Both the position numbers and the translations under genes were made by a program. Positions 26,974 to 35,221 of a DNA stretch of 64,000 nucleotides are shown piece by piece (the stretch's first letter is position 1; every line of letters begins with the position of its first letter). The stretch is from the NCBI GenBank assembly GCA_964408235.1, contig CAYOYN010000001.1, forward strand, positions 1-64,000, read 5' to 3'. This DNA is from SICU01 sp964408235 (GTDB lineage: Archaea; Nanobdellota; Nanobdellia; Pacearchaeales; GW2011-AR1). The notes under the pieces are model-generated. The model saw nothing but the letters and a program-made list of their open reading frames with translations, was not told the origin of the DNA and searched no databases.

Positions 26974-27255
26974 ATGGATCCAATTGCAGTAGCTGCACTT
27001 CTTGGAGGTATTGGTGGCTTAACTCGGGGAGTAGTTGGTTTGCTAAAAGCTTTATCTTTACGAAGAAGAATAATTTGGCCTTATTATCTAATTACAGTTC
27101 TTACGGCAGTCATTATAGGAGTTTTTGTAGGAATTGTATTCAATTTTGATCCAAGATTATCTTTACTTTCGGGATATGCGGGTACAGACATTCTAGAGGG
27201 AATATACAAATCCTTTGCAGTACAGAAAGTTTACACTGCTCCAAAGAAAAGATAA
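26974..27255 (+). CDS. small membrane protein, first gene of a pair
   Basis: 93 aa. An N-terminal Gly-rich helix (VAALLGGIGGLTRGVVGLLKAL), a basic loop RRRI, a second strong membrane helix (about 40-58) and a soluble tail. No family is recognised. The next gene starts one base after its stop, so the two are co-translated. A TATA-like TTTAAATAAAT lies about 25 nt upstream. Confidence 0.55.
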   Translation: MDPIAVAALLGGIGGLTRGVVGLLKALSLRRRIIWPYYLITVLTAVIIGVFVGIVFNFDPRLSLLSGYAGTDILEGIYKSFAVQKVYTAPKKR

Positions 27256-27256
27256 A

Positions 27257-27604
27257 ATGGCAAACCCAGATTTAATTAGGTTTATTCTAGAAGCAAGAAA
27301 AAGAGGATTTACAGATTTCAAAATTACAGAATCTCTTTTAAGTAATGGTTGGCCGATGCACGAAATAAATCTTGGCTATGAAGTTATAAGAGATCATCAT
27401 TTCAAAAAAGGAATAACTATTTGGTTGGATAAAGATGTAATAAACTTGTTAGAAAAAAGAGCAAAAAGAAATATGCTTACATTGCCTGAGCAAATAGAAG
27501 ATATAGTTAGAAGAAGCATAGTCAATCATAAACCTGCTCCAAACAAGGAAAAATTAGATGATATGTTAATAGGTTTATTTTCGAGAAAGACTAAAAAAAA
27601 TTAA
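27257..27604 (+). CDS. DNA-binding protein with UBA-like helix pair and ribbon-helix-helix domain
   Basis: 115 aa. Residues 1-43 have the L..FI..A...GF....I...LL..GW pattern common at the N-terminus of DPANN proteins. Residues about 49-88 (GITIWLDKDVINLLEKRAKRNMLTLPEQIEDIVRRSI) fit an RHH domain. The start at 27257 follows the upstream stop by one base; an earlier in-frame ATG would lie within that gene. It may regulate the preceding small membrane protein gene, which is an inference from context. Confidence 0.6.
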   Translation: MANPDLIRFILEARKRGFTDFKITESLLSNGWPMHEINLGYEVIRDHHFKKGITIWLDKDVINLLEKRAKRNMLTLPEQIEDIVRRSIVNHKPAPNKEKLDDMLIGLFSRKTKKN

Positions 27605-27610
27605 ATCGGT

Positions 27611-30382
27611 TTAGTAATCATGTAAGAACTTTCTTTTATGAGGGGGAGTCTTTATTTTGAATTTAAACTCAAAGTCAAACCATTTATTCTTAAAGTGCCA
27701 ATCTTCTCTTATTCCATGAGATCTACCGATAAATTTCATAATAAGATAAACTAACAGTCCAATTAATAATAAAAATGGAATTATGAAATTAATCCATCTA
27801 GGGATTTCTTTTCTTGGAGATAGTTCTACCTTACTTTCATCTAATGTCCCTATAACTGCAAATATGGAAAATCCTTTAGAGTAAACATCATAAACTCCGA
27901 AAGTGTCATCTTCAGAAACGTATGATGTTTTAAGTTCCTGATATTCAGGATAACATCTTACAACTTCTATTTCTCTAACATTGTTTTTATTTATCCAGTC
28001 TTTTTCTACCTCTAACCTTATACGAGTCTCATCAACATATTTATTGTCAAAATCATGATCAAAATCAAGAGCCCTATAAACCACATAATCTTCCTTGTCA
28101 ATTTGACATCTATCTGGTAAAGAGTCATATTTCTTAACTTCTATTTGTCCAGTAATCCAATCCTTTGTTTTAATTTCAAATTCTCTCAAGCCTGTCTCCT
28201 TATGGTCATATATCTTTTTAACCAGTTTAACTCCGGAGTTTGACATTAATTTCAAAATTAAAGATCTACCTGGATTTTGAACCTCATTGATATAACTTGC
28301 TTTTCCATCTTCAAATGTTTCTTCTATCTCATCCGAGGAAGATGCAGCTGAATGCGGGGATCCTAAAACTGCAGAGTTTCTTAAGTTTCCTAAAGCAATT
28401 GTGCTTCCTTCATCCCTACAAGTAACACTTCCAAAGTTTACTGTTGAACTAGAGCCTATACATGAGGTTACATTTACTTCGTTAGATCCATCACAACCGG
28501 AACTAAATTCAGAAATAGAACTTATTTCTTGATCCTTTAAACAGATAGTCTCAAAGTTATTATCTTCAATATATAGCGTTTTATTGTATATTGCAGGAAC
28601 TTGTCCGGAGAAATTAACTAACACATAATTAGTGCCTTTTATTAAAGTCACATTTTCAAGATTAAATGTTGTTGAAGAAAAGTTAAATGAAAAATTAGCT
28701 ATTAAACTATTAGAATTATAGAATGCTATTTCTTGAACTCCTGAGAAAGTCCCGTTAGCGCTAGTGCCATTAACAGTTACATTAAGTGAGGAAAATCCAG
28801 AAGTTGAAACACTTGAAGAGTTTCCTATAAGGTTATCATTCGAGTTTGATACGCCATCACCATCACCATCGGTAAAGTTTATTGTTATGCTCCTGTTAGA
28901 GCTTGCAAAACCATAATTATTCAGTTCATCTGTGGCCAAGCAATTCCAAGTATAATTCCCATTGGTTAGAGATACATTCCAATTTCCAGAAACAGATGTT
29001 CCAGAAGTTGAAGAAATCTGGTTTAATGAGAAACTAGCATTCAAGTTATTAGTCAAATATAAGCTGATGTTTAGAATTGAAGAAGAATCTGTAGCGCTAC
29101 AACCAAAATTTAACGTAGGAAGGGCAGTATCATTATAGTAGTTATTGGCTGGAGAATTCAAAGTAACTGAAGGCGCGGAAGTATCAACAGAACTATATGA
29201 ACTAGCTACCCCCATCTGATATAATTTAGTGCCTGCTCCAAAGTAAAGATATCCTTTAGCCAAAGTTGCCGAACTAGTTATTGAAGCAGTAGCAGTAAAG
29301 TTACTTATCAATCTGCTAATATTATTTGCATCTAATTGATACATAACTGAACCTGCAGATATGAAAAGATAATTTCTATTTACAAGAGGAGGATTCGAAC
29401 TATGAGTATTAGTATATGTTGTAAAGTTAGCAATTAATTGACTTACATTAGAAGCGTTAACTTGATATACATTATTGACGGATCCAAAATATAAGTATCC
29501 ATTTCCAAGAGCATACCCTCCAAGACTACCATTTGAGAAATTAGCAACTCTTATGCTAACATTTGTTGCATTAAATTGTTGCAAAATATTTACGGAATTT
29601 ACAGTGCATGTTTTATATACATAGTCCTTTGATGCAGGAAATGCATATTCTACGCCATTTGCAGCACAAGAAACACTAGAAATTGTTTGAGAAATGTTAC
29701 TGGCATTTAATTGGCTTAACACTCCAGTTTCAGAAACATAAACATAGTTTCCTGCAAAAGGCGAAGAAGCATATATCCTATTAGAAGAGGTGTAAGTTTT
29801 AGAAACTTGGCTTAGATTAGTTAAATTATATTCCTTAAATCTTGGCGCTGCGTTACCATCACCTATGTAAACGAAATTATTGTATACGGTTGGAGAAGCA
29901 TAATAAATTCCATCTGCAATAGTGGCTGAACTTATTGTTTGGCTCAAGTTAGAAGCATTTACATGATAAATTGCTCCAGTATTAGTATGGTGGTACAAAG
30001 ACCCATTGTAATAAGTTGGACCGCCTGAATATGCAAGGCTATATGTCGGAGTACTATTCTCATAAAATTGGCTTATATTTGAAGCGTTTAATTTATAGTA
30101 TTTTGATGAGCCTCCAGTATTTGGGAGCAAGTAAATCAAATCTCCTACAATAAGAGGTGGAGTACCAATAGTATACGCAAATCCTTGAGTTATTACAGTA
30201 GTATTTGAAAGATTTGCAGGAGCGTTAGACAATGCATATCTATTATGAGAGATATTTCCTCCATGCATCCACCATTCGTCTGGAGGGGAGTTAGAAGATC
30301 CATCAGTAGAAGTAGCATATACAAAGCAAGAGAACAATATCAGTGAAAGTAGTAAAATAAAAGGGTAATTGGATATTTTCAT
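27611..30382 (-). CDS. giant secreted beta-propeller and Ig surface protein
   Basis: 923 aa. A signal peptide (about 5-23) precedes some ten to twelve short repeats of the type YxLNASNISQ...YxYYGNGYxY, like PQQ/WD-type propeller blades. An Ig-like domain (SVTLNSPANNYYND) and a calcium-type DGDGDGVSNSNDN loop follow. A C-terminal beta region precedes one membrane helix (near 875-895) and a basic tail. NxS/T sites are very frequent, suggesting heavy N-glycosylation. Its ATG overlaps the stop of the small RHH gene upstream by 4 nt. Confidence 0.72.
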   Translation of the reverse strand: MKISNYPFILLLSLILFSCFVYATSTDGSSNSPPDEWWMHGGNISHNRYALSNAPANLSNTTVITQGFAYTIGTPPLIVGDLIYLLPNTGGSSKYYKLNASNISQFYENSTPTYSLAYSGGPTYYNGSLYHHTNTGAIYHVNASNLSQTISSATIADGIYYASPTVYNNFVYIGDGNAAPRFKEYNLTNLSQVSKTYTSSNRIYASSPFAGNYVYVSETGVLSQLNASNISQTISSVSCAANGVEYAFPASKDYVYKTCTVNSVNILQQFNATNVSIRVANFSNGSLGGYALGNGYLYFGSVNNVYQVNASNVSQLIANFTTYTNTHSSNPPLVNRNYLFISAGSVMYQLDANNISRLISNFTATASITSSATLAKGYLYFGAGTKLYQMGVASSYSSVDTSAPSVTLNSPANNYYNDTALPTLNFGCSATDSSSILNISLYLTNNLNASFSLNQISSTSGTSVSGNWNVSLTNGNYTWNCLATDELNNYGFASSNRSITINFTDGDGDGVSNSNDNLIGNSSSVSTSGFSSLNVTVNGTSANGTFSGVQEIAFYNSNSLIANFSFNFSSTTFNLENVTLIKGTNYVLVNFSGQVPAIYNKTLYIEDNNFETICLKDQEISSISEFSSGCDGSNEVNVTSCIGSSSTVNFGSVTCRDEGSTIALGNLRNSAVLGSPHSAASSSDEIEETFEDGKASYINEVQNPGRSLILKLMSNSGVKLVKKIYDHKETGLREFEIKTKDWITGQIEVKKYDSLPDRCQIDKEDYVVYRALDFDHDFDNKYVDETRIRLEVEKDWINKNNVREIEVVRCYPEYQELKTSYVSEDDTFGVYDVYSKGFSIFAVIGTLDESKVELSPRKEIPRWINFIIPFLLLIGLLVYLIMKFIGRSHGIREDWHFKNKWFDFEFKFKIKTPPHKRKFLHDY

Positions 30383-30513
30383 TTTTTACCTCTATAATTT
30401 TTAATTAATTCTTCGAGAATCTCATCAAAAGTGTGTTTACGAACAAAGTCAAGACTTTCGAGTTTTTCTTTAGTCTCGAGGTTTATTCTTATAGTTGTAG
30501 ATTTTGTAGACAT
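30379..30513 (-). CDS. 44-aa ribbon-helix-helix regulator coupled to surface-protein gene
   Basis: Residues 6-40 (TTIRINLETKEKLESL...FDEILEELIKNY) follow the RHH pattern: a beta strand TIRI, then two helices. Its TGA overlaps the ATG of the 923-aa surface protein (ATGA), so translation is coupled. A similar but longer RHH protein at 46201 faces another surface-protein gene. An inverted repeat directly upstream is a candidate operator for autoregulation. No toxin gene is adjacent. Confidence 0.75.
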   Translation of the reverse strand: MSTKSTTIRINLETKEKLESLDFVRKHTFDEILEELIKNYRGKK

Positions 30514-30514
30514 A

Positions 30515-30538
30515 GTATATTTAATCAACTTAATATAC
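30515..30538. promoter_or_regulatory. inverted repeat upstream of the 44-aa RHH gene (candidate operator)
   Basis: GTATATT (30515-30521) and AATATAC (30532-30538) form an inverted repeat with a 10-nt spacer. It begins one base before the RHH start codon at 30513 and overlaps the expected TATA region. The GTAT/ATAC half-site also occurs upstream of the RHH gene at 46201. Confidence 0.35.
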
Positions 30539-30596
30539 ATTGTAGACTTTAGTATTTAAACATTTCCTAAAAATAGAGTCTTAAAATAATTTCTCG

Positions 30597-30977
30597 TTAA
30601 TATTCTACAATTGGCTTAAATCCACCAGATGACATTCTTTTCATGTCAAAAGGCATATCAGTAAATGTAGCATCTTTGTATTTCTCTTCCATATATTTCA
30701 TTACTTTCTTATTAACGGAATCACGATGGGCTTTATTTTTGTAAGTTATGAATGAAAACCCTACGGTCTCTCCGGCCTTAACTTTAGTAAGTTTAGTAAA
30801 GTAAAGTGGTTTCATGCTAGGGTCCGGTGATTTTTGGTGTAAATCATCTCCGATGCACTCGACATATTTTAATGCTCCAAATTTCTTCCAAATTTTACCT
30901 GCATCAGAAGCCATCTTTTTGTAAGCTCCAATTTTGCTCTTCTTCAAAACGAAAACAAATCCATCTACGTATGTCAT
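30597..30977 (-). CDS. DUF1428 family protein (YbaA-like)
   Basis: 126 aa. Full-length match to the DUF1428 pattern: MxYVDGFVFVLKKSKIxAYKKMA at the start, AGEVGFSFITYKNKAHRD in the middle and MPFDMKRMSSGGFKPIVE at the end. Members have a dimeric alpha-beta barrel fold with no established activity. It is cytoplasmic, monocistronic and divergent from the diadenylate cyclase. Confidence 0.85.
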   Translation of the reverse strand: MTYVDGFVFVLKKSKIGAYKKMASDAGKIWKKFGALKYVECIGDDLHQKSPDPSMKPLYFTKLTKVKAGETVGFSFITYKNKAHRDSVNKKVMKYMEEKYKDATFTDMPFDMKRMSSGGFKPIVEY

Positions 30978-31081
30978 ATCAACAATAAATCGATTTAGTT
31001 AATAAATCTACCTACAAATTTCTATAAAAAATGATTTGAAGTCTTAAAAAGATTTAAAAAATAGTAAATTTCTTTTCATAA

Positions 31082-31663
31082 ATGGAAGATAAATTAAAAA
31101 TTTTAGAAGAAGAATTAATTAGGATCGGGTTAAAAATTGCAAAACGTGGAGAAGGGGCTTTATTTGTAATCGGGGAAGTAGAATATGGGTCATTAGTTGA
31201 ACAAAATGTTCCCCCATTCAAAGTAATTGATAATCCTAAACTACTCGAATCACTTGCATTAATGGATGGTGCTGTAATAATCGACAAAGAAGGACATATG
31301 AAAGCATATGGTGTGATGATTAAATCTACAAAAACTTTCAAAAATTTTGGTACAAGACACAGTGCGGCTATTTCTTCATCAAATGGAGGCAATATTGCAA
31401 TTTTAGTTTCAGAAGAAGACAAAAAGTTGAGGATATTTAAAGAAGAAAAAATGATCATGCAGATAGATGCCTTAGAAAAAAATGTTGAACAATCAGTTTC
31501 AGGTGCAGTTACTTTACTAGAATCAGTTGGTGCAGGAACTGTCGGAACGATAGGCGCAGGAATATTAGTTCCAACTCTGGGGTTAGCAATGCTCCCAGGA
31601 ATATTAGTTTTTGGTTCAGCTTATTATTTAGGAAAATTGCTAACTAATAAATTTAAAAGTTAA
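31082..31663 (+). CDS. dacZ: diadenylate cyclase (DAC domain) with C-terminal membrane segment
   Basis: Makes c-di-AMP from two ATP. Both DAC signatures are present: DGA at 62-64 (MDGAVIID) and GTRHSAA at 90-96. The DAC domain fills residues about 5-128. The C-terminus (about 143-188) is hydrophobic and Gly-rich, predicting one or two membrane helices. Halophile DacZ and bacterial CdaA are arranged differently (CdaA has its helices N-terminal). A TATA-like GATTTAAAAAATAG sits about 25 nt upstream. Confidence 0.88.
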   Translation: MEDKLKILEEELIRIGLKIAKRGEGALFVIGEVEYGSLVEQNVPPFKVIDNPKLLESLALMDGAVIIDKEGHMKAYGVMIKSTKTFKNFGTRHSAAISSSNGGNIAILVSEEDKKLRIFKEEKMIMQIDALEKNVEQSVSGAVTLLESVGAGTVGTIGAGILVPTLGLAMLPGILVFGSAYYLGKLLTNKFKS

Positions 31664-31722
31664 TACGTGTCCATTTAATTTATAACAGTTTATACCTAAA
31701 ATTTTTATCTAAATTTCAAATT

Positions 31723-32304
31723 CTATTTAGGCAATTGTCCTGAACCTAAAGAAGGAGTTTCTAATGAACCTTCATCTGCTTGATAGTATTCTTTCTCACT
31801 AAAACCAAACATACCAGCAACCATACTAGAAGGAAATTTCTTTGTAGCAGTATTGTATTTTTGAATAGATTCAATATATCTTCCCCTTGCTGTTGTGATC
31901 CTATTTTGAGTTCCGCTCATTTCATCAGTTAAAGCAATATATTGGGTATTTGCTTTGAAAGCAGGATAGTTTTCAGCGACAGCATTAACAAAAGTAGCAA
32001 CACTATCAGACATTTCTACTCCAGCTTGTTCTTTAGCAGCTAAAGTTTGAGCATTATCCCAAGATGTACGGGCATCAATAACATCTTTAACAAATTTAGT
32101 CTCTGTACTAACAGCACTAGCCACGACAGAAACTAAGTTAGGTATTAGGTCAGCTTGTCTTTGGTATTGGTTCTCTACTTCACTCCATTTTGCCTCGGTG
32201 TCTTGATCTAAACCTACAAAGTTATTGTAAGCACTTACAAAATAAATTCCTAATATTGCTACAAGAACAATAACTCCAATGATTACTATTCCTTTTGTTT
32301 TCAT
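31723..32304 (-). CDS. lemA: LemA family protein
   Basis: 193 aa. An N-terminal membrane helix (about 5-26) is followed by the conserved AYNNFVGLDQDTEAKWSEVENQYQRQADLIPNLV region and the C-terminal KFPSSMVAGMFGFSEKEYYQAD signature. The long helical body is outside or at the membrane. LemA genes often accompany TPM-domain genes, as here. It follows the TPM gene by 30 bp and has its own TATA-like TTATTTAAATC, so it may be transcribed both ways. Confidence 0.93.
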   Translation of the reverse strand: MKTKGIVIIGVIVLVAILGIYFVSAYNNFVGLDQDTEAKWSEVENQYQRQADLIPNLVSVVASAVSTETKFVKDVIDARTSWDNAQTLAAKEQAGVEMSDSVATFVNAVAENYPAFKANTQYIALTDEMSGTQNRITTARGRYIESIQKYNTATKKFPSSMVAGMFGFSEKEYYQADEGSLETPSLGSGQLPK

Positions 32305-32334
32305 ATTAATTTCTATTGTTTTTGATTTAAATAA

Positions 32335-33012
32335 CTATCTTCCAGCTCCTCCGCCGCCAAAACTTCCACCTCCAAAACTATTTCCACTACCTCCAAAATT
32401 ACTCGGGACAAAAACATTTCTTCCTCTACGGTAGGTCCTATTTCTGCTATTTGCAATGGAAACTATGATTACAAATATTATTAATACAATTATCAAAAAA
32501 ACAATCCAAGAATTATTCTGTTTTCTTCCACTTGTGAGTTCATTTGCATTAAGGAGCATTTCTTCCGCAATAGCAAAACTAAATTGCACAATTCCTTCAG
32601 ATAATTCTCCATTATCTCTGTAAGGCACATAATTCTCATCTAATAGTCTTCCAATTTTTGAATCTGGTAAAATTCCTTCGACCCCATATCCTACACTTAC
32701 CCAAATTTTACCTGTTTGGGCGACATATAGAATGACTACTCCGTTGTCTTTTTCACCTTGGCCAACTCCCCAATCCTCTCCAATCATTACAGCATATTGG
32801 CTTATATCATAACCTTCCGTATCATTTACGCTTACAAAAACAACCTGAGCAGTTGTGTTTTCTTCAATTATTGAGTATATTTGATTTAAAGTATAAATGT
32901 CATCAGTTAATAGGATATTCTCAAAATCGTTTACATATCTATCTTCATAATTGGGAATTGCTAAGGCAAAAGAAGATAGCAAGACACAAAATAAAATAAA
33001 AATAACTTTCAT
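32335..33012 (-). CDS. TPM domain membrane protein (YgcG-like)
   Basis: 225 aa. Signal peptide (1-18) and TPM domain (about 22-145), with YVNDFENIL, NGVVILYVAQTGKIWVSVGYGVEG and the following PDSKIGRLLDENYVPYRDNGE signature. A membrane helix (about 168-187) and a Gly/Ser/Phe-rich tail ending GGGSFGGGGAGR complete the usual layout. TPM proteins are linked to photosystem II repair in plants and to membrane protein quality control. It starts exactly where ccdA ends. Confidence 0.9.
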   Translation of the reverse strand: MKVIFILFCVLLSSFALAIPNYEDRYVNDFENILLTDDIYTLNQIYSIIEENTTAQVVFVSVNDTEGYDISQYAVMIGEDWGVGQGEKDNGVVILYVAQTGKIWVSVGYGVEGILPDSKIGRLLDENYVPYRDNGELSEGIVQFSFAIAEEMLLNANELTSGRKQNNSWIVFLIIVLIIFVIIVSIANSRNRTYRRGRNVFVPSNFGGSGNSFGGGSFGGGGAGR

Positions 33013-33762
33013 TTACTTAACAAATGGTAAAACCATTCCATAATTGGAACTAGACAAACCAAAACTTATAGTTCCATTTGCCCATAATATTAGTAATACT
33101 CCTAGAGCTATCATTACTAGTCCTATAAATAGCCTCATCCATTTTTTCTGTTTATCTTTCCAAGCTTTAACAGATTCTGCAGATACTCCAAATGAAACTA
33201 TTGTTAATATTATTATCAATGGCAGCACGAATATGAAGTTGTACAAAACAAGTAACCAAAATACATGGGAACTGAAACCTATTTTAGCTAATAATGTAGT
33301 TATCGCAAGGTAAGGTCCACCAGTACAAGGTAATTCGACAGCAGCAACAAATATTCCAAGAACAATGCTTCCAGGAACAGAAACTTTTTTCATCATTTTC
33401 TTTATTTGCTCTGCGCGTCTAGCAGGAATTGCAAGAGTCATTCCCTTACCATACCAGAAAAAGTCCTTTGCTTCTATTATCCCCAATATGATTACTAAAA
33501 TTCCTACCACCCAACTCAATTGCTCAGATATGTTAAATCTCTGGATAAATGCAAGTAATCCAAATCCTGCAATAAGGTAAGTCAAGAAAACAGCGGTAAT
33601 GTAAATCGTCCCAACTTTAATCATTTTACCTTTATCCTTGCTTAGCCCAAGTAATGTTGCGATCAATAAAATCAAAACTCCGATCGCGCAAGGGTTGATG
33701 GAATCAATTAAAGCTGTGAGTATCACTATAGGTAATGCAGGTAGTGCAATTTCAGCAGCCAT
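33013..33762 (-). CDS. CcdA/DsbD-like transmembrane electron carrier
   Basis: 249 aa with six or more membrane helices. The two redox cysteines of the family are C25 (INPCAIG) and C146 (ELPCTGGP). It would pass reducing equivalents across the membrane to an external thioredoxin-like partner. The gene 1 bp upstream encodes a membrane-anchored thioredoxin, and VKOR is next, so oxidising and reducing branches are in one operon. No cytochrome c maturation genes are seen. Confidence 0.88.
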   Translation of the reverse strand: MAAEIALPALPIVILTALIDSINPCAIGVLILLIATLLGLSKDKGKMIKVGTIYITAVFLTYLIAGFGLLAFIQRFNISEQLSWVVGILVIILGIIEAKDFFWYGKGMTLAIPARRAEQIKKMMKKVSVPGSIVLGIFVAAVELPCTGGPYLAITTLLAKIGFSSHVFWLLVLYNFIFVLPLIIILTIVSFGVSAESVKAWKDKQKKWMRLFIGLVMIALGVLLILWANGTISFGLSSSNYGMVLPFVK

Positions 33763-33763
33763 A

Positions 33764-34183
33764 TTATTTAGCCTCTGGAGCTACACAACCAGTAGCCTGA
33801 GCCAATTCCTCAAATGTTGGCTCTCCAATTAATCTTGTAGATGGGTCATTATTAAATTCGAAAGTAGCATAACTCTCTATCTCCTTTTCAATACAAAGTA
33901 ATGACTGTTCATTATCTCCACGAGGGTCGCATTCAACATAGTCTATATATCTAAAAGATTCGCCAAACATCTTTTTAACTTTAGAGCAGTGAGGACACCA
34001 AAATGCGCCGTACATTACAGCACCTTTTTCAGTTATACATTGAGCAAAAGAATCAATGTCCTCTTGAGAATAACTTGGACTAGATTTAACCGCAAATAGG
34101 AGTATTGTAATTACTGCTAAAATTACTAATATTCCCACAATCATCATTCCCTTTCCTCTTTTTTTAGTTTCTTTTTTAACCAT
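33764..34183 (-). CDS. membrane-anchored thioredoxin-like protein
   Basis: 139 aa. One N-terminal membrane helix (12-32) anchors an extracytoplasmic thioredoxin fold with active site WCPHC (62-66). Additional Cys at about 49, 84, 96 and 132 could form structural disulfides. The CPHC centre resembles partners of VKOR. Its start overlaps the end of the VKOR gene by 8 bp, and ccdA follows 1 bp after its stop, consistent with serving one or both enzymes. Confidence 0.88.
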   Translation of the reverse strand: MVKKETKKRGKGMMIVGILVILAVITILLFAVKSSPSYSQEDIDSFAQCITEKGAVMYGAFWCPHCSKVKKMFGESFRYIDYVECDPRGDNEQSLLCIEKEIESYATFEFNNDPSTRLIGEPTFEELAQATGCVAPEAK

Positions 34184-34691
34184 TTTTTATTTTAAATGAA
34201 AGTACCAGAGCGACTATTATCATCAAATCTAGCGCAAGGCAAAATATGCAATAAGTTTTTAGGATTGAATGTTGTATTAGAAACAGGTAAAACCCATACA
34301 ATGCTCCAAACACCATTATTCCTCTTATCCATTTTGTATTGCTCTTCTTCCCGATAAAGAGAAACTTGTCCTTTTTATAGTTTAAGTTTAACATTAAAAC
34401 AAAAAATAAAGTTAATAATCCAAGAAAAGCGTTAGTCGTTATAAAATCAAAGAACCAATTTATTCCTGAGATATCAATCAAAGGTAAAGGTAAATCAAAA
34501 TCAATTGTCAACAAATAAGACAACCCATCTAAGTTAGCATAAGGGCTTTTATTTACTATTCCGCAATTGAATCCTTCCCCAAATGTACAAAATTTAGAGG
34601 CACTTTCAGAAAAATGTTCATAAATTAAAAAAGCAGAAATTAAAATTCCAATTACTAAAAATATGCTCAATGCTTTTCTTGTCTTAGTCAT
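34176..34691 (-). CDS. VKOR family disulfide-forming quinone reductase
   Basis: 171 aa with four or five membrane helices. The loop cysteines C35 and C43 and the active-site pair CIFC (148-151) match the vitamin K epoxide reductase family, which in prokaryotes replaces DsbB. It would oxidise the adjacent thioredoxin-like protein and feed electrons to a membrane quinone. The ATG overlaps the DoxX-like stop (4 nt). Unlike many bacterial VKORs it is not fused to thioredoxin. Confidence 0.88.
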   Translation of the reverse strand: MTKTRKALSIFLVIGILISAFLIYEHFSESASKFCTFGEGFNCGIVNKSPYANLDGLSYLLTIDFDLPLPLIDISGINWFFDFITTNAFLGLLTLFFVLMLNLNYKKDKFLFIGKKSNTKWIRGIMVFGALYGFYLFLIQHSILKTYCIFCLALDLMIIVALVLSFKIKNG

Positions 34692-35137
34692 TTCGTTTTT
34701 CTCTCCCTATCACGAGCATGACTTCCTACAATCATGCCAGCACCAATCAATATCAAATTCTTTATTATGTATTGGCCTTCAAGAGTCATTACAAATGGGA
34801 ACTTTATATAGATTACTTCAGGTAGCAAAATAAGAGGCAAGAATGTACCAATCATTTGCATAGCCATCAAAAACAATCCTACTCTAAGAAGTGGCCTAAA
34901 TAAGATACAAATTCCAATAGCAACTTCCCACCACCCCAAAAATGGAACGAACCAACTAGGATCTACAAAATAAACTGTTTTCATAACTAGATCATTAGCA
35001 CTACTTAATCCTAATGGTTTCAATATCCCAAACCAAATAAATACAAGTGCAAGGGAATATTTCAAGAAGTAATATCCGTGATGTTTAAGCCAATCAGTTA
35101 CTTCCTTATCAACATGATCAATTTTACGATTCATCAT
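34688..35137 (-). CDS. DoxX-like membrane protein
   Basis: 149 aa with four membrane helices: FLKYSLALVFIWFGILKPLG at the first, WWEVAIGICILFRPLLRVGLFLMAMQM in the middle, and a basic C-terminal tail. It matches the DoxX/DUF417 group, often linked to quinone-dependent or redox functions. First gene of the operon DoxX-VKOR-Trx-CcdA-TPM, translationally coupled to VKOR. It may be a redox accessory, which is inferred from context. Confidence 0.8.
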   Translation of the reverse strand: MMNRKIDHVDKEVTDWLKHHGYYFLKYSLALVFIWFGILKPLGLSSANDLVMKTVYFVDPSWFVPFLGWWEVAIGICILFRPLLRVGLFLMAMQMIGTFLPLILLPEVIYIKFPFVMTLEGQYIIKNLILIGAGMIVGSHARDRERKTK

Positions 35138-35221
35138 TCCTCAAGAAAAACAATCTTTCCATCTTTAAAAATTGTTTTATTCTATAATAATTGTTATAAA
35201 CGGAGAGATTTTTTAACTTTA

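Noticed and set aside
35078..35221. 48-codon N-terminal extension of the AbiTii-like gene
   Set aside because: It overlaps the divergent DoxX gene start, and a TATA box 25 nt before the ATG at 35222 supports the shorter protein.
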